Shown: positions 1 through 10,500 of the stretch, in pieces
How positions within the stretch are numbered: the stretch's first letter is position 1
Layout of the letters: each line of letters starts with the position of its first letter
NCBI RefSeq assembly: GCF_027744825.2
Contig: NC_071334.1
Coordinates: forward strand, 39,037,437-39,101,436
Reading direction: 5' to 3'
DNA from: Synchiropus splendidus
Taxonomy: Eukaryota; Chordata; Actinopteri; Syngnathiformes; Callionymidae
Length of the DNA stretch: 64,000 nucleotides
The notes under the pieces: generated by a model
The model's database searches: none
What the model was told of the DNA's origin: nothing
Seen by the model: the letters and a program-made list of their open reading frames with translations, nothing else
Translations under genes and position numbers: made by a program

Positions 1-200
1 ATTTCATATTCTGAAGCTTCCCTGAAAAGTTATGGCACAATGCACAAAAACGCTTTTCAGCCTGAGATAAGGTGGGTTTCGGAACGCCAAACATAAAAGT
101 GTTAATAACTTTCGAAAAACACTTCAGACAGCTAATATTTGATGTACAACTACTAGAAAGACCCTTTCTGCTATAGTGGGAGGTTAAAATTTCATGTTCT

Positions 201-208
201 GAAGCTTC
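201..208. other. Palindrome GAAGCTTC, monomer 13-20 (HindIII site)
   Basis: A perfect 8-bp palindrome containing AAGCTT is present in most copies, so cutting at this site would give a 188-bp ladder. It is lost in copies with 18c (for example those starting at 11469, 16734, 20682, 21058, 22750, 26510 and 40798), with 19g (9024, 13913), with 19c (30646) and with 16a (36474, 39106, 45498). These losses track higher-order position rather than being scattered. Confidence 0.9.
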
Positions 209-209
209 C

Positions 210-248
210 CTGAAAAGTTATGGCACAATGCACAAAAACGCTTTTCAG
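210..248. other. 8-bp inverted repeat, monomer 22-29 and 53-60
   Basis: CTGAAAAG at 210-217 is the exact reverse complement of CTTTTCAG at 241-248, with a 23-base spacer. It could form a stem in single-stranded DNA or in a transcript. One arm is broken in some subtypes: 28t in copies following Q monomers, and changes at 54-59 in the types with CGCTCTTC or with 59g. No compensating change in the other arm was noticed, so selection for pairing is not shown. Confidence 0.75.
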
Positions 249-284
249 CCTGAGATAAGGTGGGTTTCGGAACGCCAAACATAA

Positions 285-312
285 AAGTGTTGATAACTTT
301 CGAAAAACACTT
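285..312. other. Nested dyad, monomer 97-124
   Basis: AAGTGTT (285-291) and AACACTT (306-312) are exact reverse complements. Between them lies the 8-bp palindrome TTTCGAAA (298-305). The 28-bp element can be drawn as a 7-bp stem with a 14-base loop. The arms are kept in most copies. They are broken in R copies (102c), in N copies (122t) and in H copies with 101t (49822, 50762, 53582, 54522). Short dyads are a known feature of satellites that lack CENP-B boxes; a role here is inference. Confidence 0.75.
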
Positions 313-342
313 CAGACAGCTTAGATTTGATGTGCACCTACT

Positions 343-357
343 AGAAAGGCCCTTTCT
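343..357. other. Hairpin dyad, monomer 155-169
   Basis: AGAAAG (343-348) and CTTTCT (352-357) are exact reverse complements around a 3-base spacer, ACC or GCC depending on type. The a/g polymorphism at 161 falls in the spacer and leaves the arms intact. The arms are broken in most D and G copies by 168a and in Q copies by 160t. Confidence 0.75.
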
Positions 358-2068
358 GCTATAGTGGGAGGTTAAAATTTCATGTTCTGAAGCTTCCCTG
401 AAAAGTTATGGCACAATGCGTAAAAACGCTTTTCAGCCTGAGATAAGGTGGGTTTCGGAACGCCAAACATAAAAGTGTTAATAACTTTCAAAAAACACTT
501 CAGACAGCTTAGATTTGATGTGCAACTACTAGAAAGACCCTTTCTGCTATAGTGGGAGGTTAAAATTTCATGTTCTGAAGCTTCCCTGAAAAGTTATGGC
601 ACAATGCGTAAAAACGCTTTTCAGCCTGAGATAAGGTGGGTTTCGGAACGCCAAACATAAAAGTGTTAATGACTATCGAAAAACACTTCAGACAGCTAAG
701 ATTTTATGTGCAACTACTAGAAAGACCCTTTATGCTATAGTGGGAGGTTAAAATTTCATGTTCTGAAGCTTCCCTGAAAAGTTATGGCACAATGCACAAA
801 AACGCTTTTCAGCCTGAGATAAGGTGGGTTTCGGAACGCCAAACATAAAAGTGTTGATAACTTTCGAAAAACACTTCAGACAGCTTAGATTTGATGTGCA
901 ACTACTAGAAAGACCCTTTCTGCTATAGTGGGAGGTTAAAATTTCATGTTCTGAAGCTTCCCTGAAAAGTTATGGCACAATGCACAAAAACGCTTTTCAG
1001 CCTGAGATAAGGTGGGTTTCGGAACGCCAAACATAAAAGTGTTGATAACTTTCGAAAAACACTTCAGACAGCTTAGATTTGATGTGTACCTACTAGAAAG
1101 GCCCTTTCTGCTATAGTGGGAGGTTAAAATTTCATGGTCTGAAGCTTCCCTGAAAAGTTATGGCACAATGCGTAAAAACGCTTTTCAGCCTGAGATAAGG
1201 TGGGTTTCGGAACGCCAAACATAAAAGTGTTAATAACTATCGAAAAACACTTCAGACAGCTAAGATTTTATGTGCAACTACTAGAAAGACCCTTTATGCT
1301 ATAGTGGGAGGTTAAAATTTCATGTTCTGAAGCTTCCCTGAAAAGTTATGGCACAATGCACAAAAACGCTTTTCAGCCTGAGATAAGGTGGGTTTCGGTA
1401 CGCCAAACATAAAAGTGTTAATAACTTTCGAAAAACACTTCAGACAGCTTAGATTTGATGTGCACCTACTAGAAAGACCCTTTCTGCTATAGTGGGAGGT
1501 TAAAATTTCATGTTCTGAAGCTTCCCTGAAAAGTTATGGCACAATGCACAAAAACGCTTTTCAGCCTGAGATAAGGTGGGTTTCGGAACGCCAAACATAA
1601 AAGTGTTGATAACTTTCGAAAAACACTTCAGACAGCTTAGATTTGATGTGCACCTACTAGAAAGGCCCTTTCTGCTATAGTGGGAGGTTAAAATTTCATG
1701 TTCTGAAGCTTCCCTGAAAAGTTATGGCACAATGCGTAAAAACGCTTTTCAGCCTGAGATAAGGTGGGTTTCGGAACGCCAAACATAAAAGTGTTAATAA
1801 CTTTCGAAAAACACTTCAGACAGCTTAGATTTGATGTGCAACTACTAGAAAGACCCTTTCTGCTATAGTGGGAGGTTAAAATTTCATGTTCTGAAGCTTC
1901 CCTGAAAAGTTATGGCACAATGCACAAAAACGCTTTTCAGCCTGAGATAAGGTGGGTTTCGGAACGCCAAACACAAAAGTGTTAATAACTTTCGAAAAAC
2001 ACTTCAGACAGCTTAGATTTGATGTGCAACTACTAGAAAGACCCTTTCTGCTATAGTGGGGGGCTAAA

Positions 2069-5000
2069 ATTTCATATTCTGAAGCTTCCCTGAAAAGTTA
2101 TGGCACAATGCACAAAAACGCTTTTCAGCCTGAGATAAGGTGGGTTTCGGAACGCCAAACATAAAAGTGTTAATAACTTTCGAAAAACACTTCAGACAGC
2201 TAATATTTGATGTACAACTACTAGAAAGACCCTTTCTGCTATAGTGGGAGGTTAAAATTTCATGTTCTGAAGCTTCCCTGAAAAGTTATGGCACAATGCA
2301 CAAAAACGCTTTTCAGCCTGAGATAAGGTGGGTTTCGGAACGCCAAACATAAAAGTGTTGATAACTTTCAAAAAACACTTCAGACAGCTTAGATTTGATG
2401 TGCAACTACTAAAAAGACCCTTTCTGCTATAGTGGGAGGTTAAAATTTCATGTTCTGAAGCTTCCCTGAAAAGTTATGGCACAATGCACAAAAACGCTTT
2501 TCAGCCTGAGATAAGGTGGGTTTCGGAACGCCAAACATACAAGTGTTGATAACTTTCGAAAAACACTTCAGACAGCTTAGATTTGATGTGCACCTACTAG
2601 AAAGGCCCTTTCTGCTATAGTGGGAGGTTAAAATTTCATGTTCTGAAGCTTCCCTGAAAAGTTATGGCACAATGCGTAAAAACGCTTTTCAGCCTGAGAT
2701 AAGGTGGGTTTCGGAACGCCAAACATAAAAGTGTTAATAACTTTCGAAAAACACTTCAGACAGCTTAGATTTTATGTGCAACTACTAGAAAGACCCTTTC
2801 TGCTATAGTGGGAGGCTAAAATTTCATATTCTGAAGCTTCCCTGAAAAGTTATGGCACAATGCACAAAAACGCTTTTCAGCCTGAGATAAGGTGGGTTTC
2901 GGAACGCCAAACATAAAAGTGTTAATAACTTTCGAAAAACACTTCAGACAGCTAATATTTGATGTACAACTACTAGAAAGACCCTTTCTGCTATAGTGGG
3001 AGGTTAAAATTTCATGTTCTGAAGCTTCCCTGAAAAGTTATGGCACAATGCACAAAAACGCTTTTCAGCCTGAGATAAGGTGGGTTTCGGAACGCCAAAC
3101 ATAAAAGTGTTAATAACTTTCGAAAAACACTTCAGACAGCTAATATTTGATGTACAACTACTAGAAAGACCCTTTCTGCTATAGTGGGAGGTTAAAATTT
3201 CATGTTCTGAAGCTTCCCTGAAAAGTTATGGCACAATGCACAAAAACGCTTTTCAGCCTGAGATAAGGTGGGTTTCGGAACGCCAAACATAAAAGTGTTG
3301 ATAACTTTCGAAAAACACTTCAGACAGCTTAGATTTGATGTGCACCTACTAGAAAGGCCCTTTCTGCTATAGTGGGAGGTTAAAATTTCATGTTCTGAAG
3401 CTTCCCTGAAAAGTTATGGCACAATGCGTAAAAACGCTTTTCAGCCTGAGATAAGGTGGGTTTCGGAACGCCAAACATAAAAGTGTTAATAACTTTCGAA
3501 AAACACTTGAGGCAGCTTAGATTTGATGTGCACCTACTAGAAAGACCCTTTCTGCTATAGTGGGAGGTTAAAATTTCATGTTCTGAAGCTTCCCTGAAAA
3601 GTTATGGCACAATGCACAAAAACGCTTTTCAGCCTGAGATAAGGTGGGTTTCGGAACGCCAAACACAAAAGTGTTAATAACTTTCGAAAAACACTTCAGA
3701 CAGCTTAGATTTGATGTGCACCTACTAGAAAGACCCTTTCTGCTATAGTGGGAGGCTAAAATTTCATATTCTGAAGCTTCCCTGAAAAGTTATGGCACAA
3801 TGCACAAAAACGCTTTTCAGCCTGAGATAAGGTGGGTTTCGGAACGCCAAACATAAAAGTGTTAATAACTTTCGAAAAACACTTCAGACAGCTAATATTT
3901 GATGTACAACTACTAGAAAGACCCTTTCTGCTCTAGTGGGAGGTTAAAATTTCATGTTCTGAAGCTTCCCTGAAAAGTTATGGCACAATGCACAAAAACG
4001 CTTTTCAGCCTGAGATAAGGTGGGTTTCGGAACGCCAAACATAAAAGTGTTGATAACTTTCAAAAAACACTTCAGACAGCTTAGATTTGATGTGCAACTA
4101 CTAAAAAGACCATTTCTGCTATAGTGGGAGGTTAAAATTTCATGTTCTGAAGCTTCCCTGAAAAGTTATGGCACAATGCACAAAAACGCTTTTCAGCCTG
4201 AGATAAGGTGGGTTTCGGAACGCCAAACATAAAAGTGTTGATAACTTTCGAAAAACATTTCAGACAGCTTAGATTTGATGTGCAACTACTAGAAAGACCC
4301 TTTCTGCTATAGTGGGAGGTTAAAATTTCATGTTCTGAAGCTTCCCTGAAAAGTTATGGCACAATGCACAAAAACGCTTTTCAGCCTGAGATAAGGTGGG
4401 TTTCGGAACGCCAAACATACAAGTGTTGATAACTTTCGAAAAACACTTCAGACAGCTTAGATTTGATGTGCACCTACTAGAAAGGCCCTTTCTGCTATAG
4501 TGGGAGGTTAAAATTTCATGTTCTGAAGCTTCCCTGAAAAGTTATGGCACAATGCGTAAAAACGCTTTTCAGCCTGAGATAAGGTGGGTTTCGGAACGCC
4601 AAACATAAAAGTGTTAATAACTTTCGAAAAACACTTCAGACAGCTTAGATTTTATGTGCAACTACTAGAAAGACCCTTTCTGCTATAGTGGGAGGCTAAA
4701 ATTTCATATTCTGAAGCTTCCCTGAAAAGTTATGGCACAATGCACAAAAACGCTTTTCAGCCTGAGATAAGGTGGGTTTCGGAACGCCAAACATAAAAGT
4801 GTTAATAACTTTCGAAAAACACTTCAGACAGCTAATATTTGATGTACAACTACTAGAAAGACCCTTTCTGCTATAGTGGGAGGTTAAAATTTCATGTTCT
4901 GAAGCTTCCCTGAAAAGTTATGGCACAATGCACAAAAACGCTTTTCAGCCTGAGATAAGGTGGGTTTCGGAACGCCAAACATAAAAGTGTTAATAACTTT

Positions 5001-6392
5001 CGAAAAACACTTCAGACAGCTAATATTTGATGTACAACTACTAGAAAGACCCTTTCTGCTATAGTGGGAGGTTAAAATTTCATGTTCTGAAGCTTCCCTG
5101 AAAAGTTATGGCACAATGCACAAAAACGCTTTTCAGCCTGAGATAAGGTGGGTTTCGGCACGCCAAACATAAAAGTGTTGATAACTTTCGAAAAACACTT
5201 CAGACAGCTTAGATTTGATGTGCACCTACTAGAAAGGCCCTTTCTGCTATAGTGGGAGGTTAAAATTTCATGTTCTGAAGCTTCCCTGAAAAGTTATGGC
5301 ACAATGCGTAAAAACGCTTTTCAGCCTGAGATAAGGTGGGTTTCGGAACGCCAAACACAAAAGTGTTAATAACTTTCGAAAAACACTTCAGACAGCTTAG
5401 ATTTGATGTGCAACTACTAGAAAGACCCTTTCTGCTATAGTGGGAGGCTAAAATTTCATGTTCTGAAGCTTCCCTGAAAAGTTATGGCACAATGCACAAA
5501 AACGCTTTTCAGCCTGAGATAAGGTGGGTTTCGGAACGCCAAACATAAAAGTGTTAATAACTTTCGAAAAACACTTCAGACAGCTAATATTTGATGTACA
5601 ACTACTAGAAAGACCCTTTCTGCTATAGTGGGAGGTTAAAATTTCATGTTCTGAAGCTTCCCTGAAAAGTTATGGCACAATGCACAAAAACGCTTTTCAG
5701 CCTGAGATAAGGTGGGTTTCGGAACGCCAAACATAAAAGTGTTGATAACTTTCAAAAAACACTTCAGACAGCTTAGATTTGATGTGCAACTACTAAAATG
5801 ACCCTTTCTGCTATAGTGGGAGGTTAAAATTTCATGTTCTGAAGCTTCCCTGAAAAGTTATGGCACAATGCACAAAAACGCTTTTCAGCCTGAGATAAGG
5901 TGGGTTTCGGAACGCCAAACATAAAAGTGTTGATAACTTTCGAAAAACATTTCAGACAGCTTAGATTTGATGTGCAACTACTAGAAAGACCCTTTCTGCT
6001 ATAGTGGGAGGTTAAAATTTCATGTTCTGAAGCTTCCCTGAAAAGTTATGGCACAATGCACAAAAACGCTTTTCAGCCTGAGATAAGGTGGGTTTCGGAA
6101 CGCCAAACATACAAGTGTTGATAACTTTCGAAAAACACTTCAGACAGCTTAGATTTGATGTGCACCTACTAGAAAGGCCCTTTCTGCTATAGTGGGAGGT
6201 TAAAATTTCATGTTCTGAAGCTTCCCTGAAAAGTTATGGCACAATGCGTAAAAACGCTTTTCAGCCTGAGATAAGGTGGGTTTCGGAACGCCAAACATAA
6301 AAGTGTTAATAACTTTCGAAAAACACTTCAGACAGCTTAGATTTTATGTGCAACTACTAGAAAGACCCTTTCTGCTATAGTGGGAGGCTAAA
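2069..6392 (+). repeat. Nine-monomer higher-order repeat (1,692 bp), two full units and a partial third
   Basis: Units start at 2069, 3761 and 5453, exactly 9 x 188 bp apart. Unit 1 is A-J-K-L-A-A'-B-M-I. Unit 2 is A-J-N-K-L-A-A'-B and a hybrid. Unit 3 starts A'-J-N-K-L, then leaves the pattern at 6393. Unit 2 gains an N copy (4137) but has one hybrid (5265) with an M-like left half (44-45gt) and an I-like right half (94c, 184c), so its length is unchanged by an insertion and a deletion. The change 184c at the end of I or L copies is almost always followed by 8a in the next copy, which shows that the exchanged units span the monomer boundary used here. The junction at 5452/5453 is the exception. 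Confidence 0.85.
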
Positions 6393-7520
6393 ATTTCATA
6401 TTCTGAAGCTTCCCTGAAAAGTTATGGCACAATGCACAAAAACGCTTTTCAGCCTGAGATAAGGTGGGTTTCGGAACGCCAAACATAAAAGTGTTAATAA
6501 CTTTCGAAAAACACTTCAGACAGCTAATATTTGATGTACAACTACTAGAAAGACCCTTTCTGCTATAGTGGGAGGTTAAAATTTCATGTTCTGAAGCTTC
6601 CCTGAAAAGTTATGGCACAATGCACAAAAACGCTTTTCAGCCTGAGATAAGGTGGGTTTCGGAACGCCAAACATAAAAGTGTTGATAACTTTCGAAAAAC
6701 ACTTCAGACAGCTTAGATTTGATGTGCACCTACTAGAAAGGCCCTTTCTGCTATAGTGGGAGGTTAAAATTTCATGTTCTGAAGCTTCCCTGAAAAGTTA
6801 TGGCACAATGCGTAAAAACGCTTTTCAGCCTGAGATAAGGTGGGTTTCGGAACGCCAAACATAAAAGTGTTAATAACTTTCGAAAAACACTTCAGACAGC
6901 TTAGATTTGATGTGCAACTACTAGAAAGACCCTTTCTGCTATAGTGGGAGGTTAAAATTTCATGTTCTGAAGCTTCCCTGAAAAGTTATGGCACAATGCG
7001 TAAAAACGCTTTTCAGCCTGAGATAAGGTGGGTTTCGGAACGCCAAACATAAAAGTGTTAATGACTATCGAAAAACACTTCAGACAGCTAAGATTTTATG
7101 TGCAACTACTAGAAAGACCCTTTATGCTATAGTGGGAGGTTAAAATTTCATGTTCTGAAGCTTCCCTGAAAAGTTATGGCACAATGCACAAAAACGCTTT
7201 TCAGCCTGAGATAAGGTGGGTTTCGGAACGCCAAACATAAAAGTGTTAATAACTTTCGAAAAACACTTCAGACAGCTAATATTTGATGTACAACTACTAG
7301 AAAGACCCTTTCTGCTATAGTGGGAGGTTAAAATTTCATGTTCTGAAGCTTCCCTGAAAAGTTATGGCACAATGCACAAAAACGCTTTTCAGCCTGAGAT
7401 AAGGTGGGTTTCGGAACGCCAAACATAAAAGTGTTGATAACTTTCGAAAAACACTTCAGACAGCTTAGATTTGATGTGCAACTACTAGAAAGACCCTTTC
7501 TGCTATAGTGGGAGGTTAAA
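6393..7520 (+). repeat. Array segment: A-B-C-D-A'-E
   Basis: Six copies, A, B, C, D, A', E, leading into the 26-monomer unit at 7521. A to D match the start of the window type for type. D to E here match 9965-10528 and 17486-18049. No unique sequence is present. Confidence 0.8.
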
Positions 7521-10500
7521 ATTTCATGTTCTGAAGCTTCCCTGAAAAGTTATGGCACAATGCACAAAAACGCTTTTCAGCCTGAGATAAGGTGGGTTTC
7601 GGAACGCCAAACATAAAAGTGTTGATAACTTTCGAAAAACACTTCAGACAGCTTAGATTTGATGTGTACCTACTAGAAAGGCCCTTTCTGCTATAGTGGG
7701 AGGTTAAAATTTCATGTTCTGAAGCTTCCCTGAAAAGTTATGGCACAATGCGTAAAAACGCTTTTCAGCCTGAGATAAGGTGGGTTTCGGAACGCCAAAC
7801 ATAAAAGTGTTAATAACTATCGAAAAACACTTCAGACAGCTAAGATTTTATGTGCAACTACTAGAAAGACCCTTTCTGCTATAGTGGGAGGTTAAAATTT
7901 CATGTTCTGAAGCTTCCCTGAAAAGTTATGGCACAATGCACAAAAACGCATTTCAGCCTGAGATAAGGTGGGTTTCGGAACGCCAAACATAAAAGTGTTA
8001 ACAACTTTCGAAAAACACTTCAGACAGCTTAGATTTGATGTGCACCTACTAGAAAGACCCTTTCTGCTATAGTGGGAGGTTAAAATTTCATGTTCTGAAG
8101 CTTCCCTGAAAAGTTATGGCACAATGCACAAAAACGCTTTTCAGCCTGAGATAAGGTGGGTTTCGGAACGCCAAACATAAAAGTGTTGATAACTTTCGAA
8201 AAACACTTCCGACAGCTTAGATTTGATGTGCACCTACTAGAAAGACCCTTTCTGCTATAGTGGGAGGTTAAAATTTCATGTTCTGAAGCTTCCTTGAAAA
8301 GTTATGGCACAATGCACAAAAACGCTTTTCAGCCTGAGATAAGGTGGGTTTCGGAACGCCAAACATAAAAGTGTTGATAACTTTCGAAAAACACTTCCGA
8401 CAGCTTAGATTTGATGTGCAACTACTAGAAAGACCCTTTCTGCTATAGTGGGAGGTTAAAATTTCATGTTCTGAAGCTTCCCTGAAAAGTTATGGCACAA
8501 TGCACAAAAACGCTTTTCAGCCTGAGATAAGGTGGGTTTCGGAACGCCAAACATAAAAGTGTTGATAACTTTCGAAAAACACTTCAGACAGCTTAGATTT
8601 GATGTGCACCTACTAGAAAGGCCCTTTCTGCTATAGTGGGAGGTTAAAATTTCATGTTCTGAAGCTTCCCTGAAAAGTTATGGCACAATGCGTAAAAACG
8701 CTTTTCAGCCGAGATAAGGTGGGTTTCGGAACGCCAAACATAAAAGTGTTAATAACTTTCGAAAAACACTTCAGACAGCTTAGATTTGATGTGCAACTAC
8801 TAGAAAGACCCTTTCTGCTATAGTGGGGGGTTAAAATTTCATTTTCTGAAGCTTTCCTGAAAAGTTATGGCACAATGCACAAAAACGCTCTTCAGCCTGA
8901 GATAAGGTGGGTTTCGGAACGCCAAACATACAAGTGTTGATAACTTTCGAAAAACACTTCAGACAGCTTAGATTTGATGTGCACCTACTAGAAAGGCCCT
9001 TTCTGCTATAGTGGGAGGTTAAAATTTCATGTTCTGAAGCTGCCCTGAAAAGTTATGGCACAATGCACAAAAACGCTTTTCAGCCTGAGATAAGGTGGGT
9101 TTCGGAACGCCAAACACAAAAGTGTTAATAACTTTCGAAAAACACTTCAGACAGCTTAGATTTGATGTGCAACTACTAGAAAGACCCTTTCTGCTATAGT
9201 GGGAGGCTAAAATTTCATATTCTGAAGCTTCCCTGAAAAGTTATGGCACAATGCACAAAAACGCTTTTCAGCCTGAGATAAGGTGGGTTTCGGAACGCCA
9301 AACATAAAAGTGTTAATAACTTTCGAAAAACACTTCAGACAGCTAATATTTGATGTACAACTACTAGAAAGACCCTTTCTGCTATAGTGGGAGGTTAAAA
9401 TTTCATGTTCTGAAGCTTCCCTGTAAAGTTATGGCACAATGCACAAAAACGCTTTTCAGCCTGAGATAATGTGGGTTTCGGAACGCCAAAACATAAAAGT
9501 GTTGATAACTTTCAAAAAACACTTCAGACAGCTTAGATTTGATGTGCACCTACTAGAAAGACCCTTTCTGCTATAGTGGGAGGTTAAAATTTCATGTTCT
9601 GAAGCTTCCCTGAAAAGTTATGGCACAATGCACAAAAACGCTTTTCAGCCTGAGATAAGGTGGGTTTCGGAACGCCAAACATAAAAGTGTTGATAACTTT
9701 CGAAAAACACTTCAGACAGCTTAGATTTGATGTGCACCTACTAGAAAGGCCCTTTCTGCTATAGTGGGAGGCTAAAATTTCATATTCTGAAGCTTCCCTG
9801 AAAAGTTATGGCACAATGCTCAAAAACGCTTTTCAGCCTGAGATAAGGTGGGTTTCGGAACGCCAAACATAAAAGTGTTGATAACTTTCGAAAAACACTT
9901 CAGACAGCTTAGATTAGATGTGCAACTACTAGAAAGACCCTTTCTGCTATAGTGGGAGGTTAAAATTTCATGTTCTGAAGCTTCCCTGAAAAGTTATGGC
10001 ACAATGCGTAAAAACGCTTTTCAGCCTGAGATAAGGTGGGTTTCGGAACGCCAAACATAAAAGTGTTAATGACTATCGAAAAACACTTCAGACAGCTAAG
10101 ATTTTATGTGCAACTACTAGAAAGACCCTTTCTGCTATAGTGGGAGGTTAAAATTTCATGTTCTGAAGCTTCCCTGAAAAGTTATGGCACAATGCACAAA
10201 AACGCTTTTCAGCCTGAGATAAGGTGGGTTTCGGAACGCCAAACATAAAAGTGTTAATGACTTTCGAAAAACACTTCAGACAGCTAATATTTGATGTACA
10301 ACTACTAGAAAGACCCTTTCTGCTATAGTGGGAGGTTAAAATTTAATGTTCTGAAGCTTCCCTGAAAAGTTATGGCACAATGCACAAAAACGCTTTTCAG
10401 CCTGAGATAAGGTGGGTTTCGGAACGCCAAACATAAAAGTGTTGATAACTTTCGAAAAACACTTCAGACAGCTTAGATTTGATGTGCAACTACTAGAAAG

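Larger units (their letters stand above)
189..376 (+). repeat. Reference monomer (second copy, type B)
   Basis: This copy serves as a reference for monomer coordinates; window position equals 188 plus monomer position. It holds a HindIII-type palindrome at monomer 13-20, an 8-bp inverted repeat at 22-29 and 53-60, a near-invariant stretch at about 61-95, a hairpin-forming dyad at 97-124, the main diagnostic substitutions at 101-168, a second hairpin dyad at 155-169, and a conserved tail at 170-183. It has four CpG sites at positions 51, 80, 85 and 113. The choice of start is arbitrary, since the array gives no natural monomer boundary. Confidence 0.95.
1..2068 (+). repeat. Array segment: A-B-C-D-E-F-G-H-B-C-I series
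   Basis: Eleven copies in the order A, B, C, D, E, F, G, H, B, C, I. The first four recur as A-B-C-D at 6393-7144, 34 monomers (6,392 bp) away. The next four (E, F, G, H from 753) recur from 7333, 35 monomers away, because one A' copy (7145) is present only in the downstream version. Singletons include 8-9gg in the G copy at 1129 and 83t in the H copy at 1317. The I copy at 1881 has 181g. No other sequence is present. Confidence 0.85.

Noticed and set aside
249..272. Telomere-like G-rich tract (GGTGGGTTT)
   Set aside because: It occurs once per 188 bp and is not itself a short tandem repeat, so it is part of the satellite and not telomeric sequence.
300..315. Possible CENP-B box around TTCGAAAAACA
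   Set aside because: The motif TTCGnnnnAnnCGGG matches only in its first part. The CGGG end is absent (CTTC in this satellite), and TTCGGAACG near position 79 lacks the required A. No full match was seen on either strand.
189..376. Hammerhead ribozyme in the satellite transcript
   Set aside because: Some animal satellites carry hammerheads, but the conserved CTGATGA core was not found in the consensus or its reverse complement.
8836..9023. A separate element at the T-rich copy with shifted phase
   Set aside because: It aligns to the monomer over its full length. The phase shift comes from the 1-bp deletion just upstream, and a sister copy lies at 13725.
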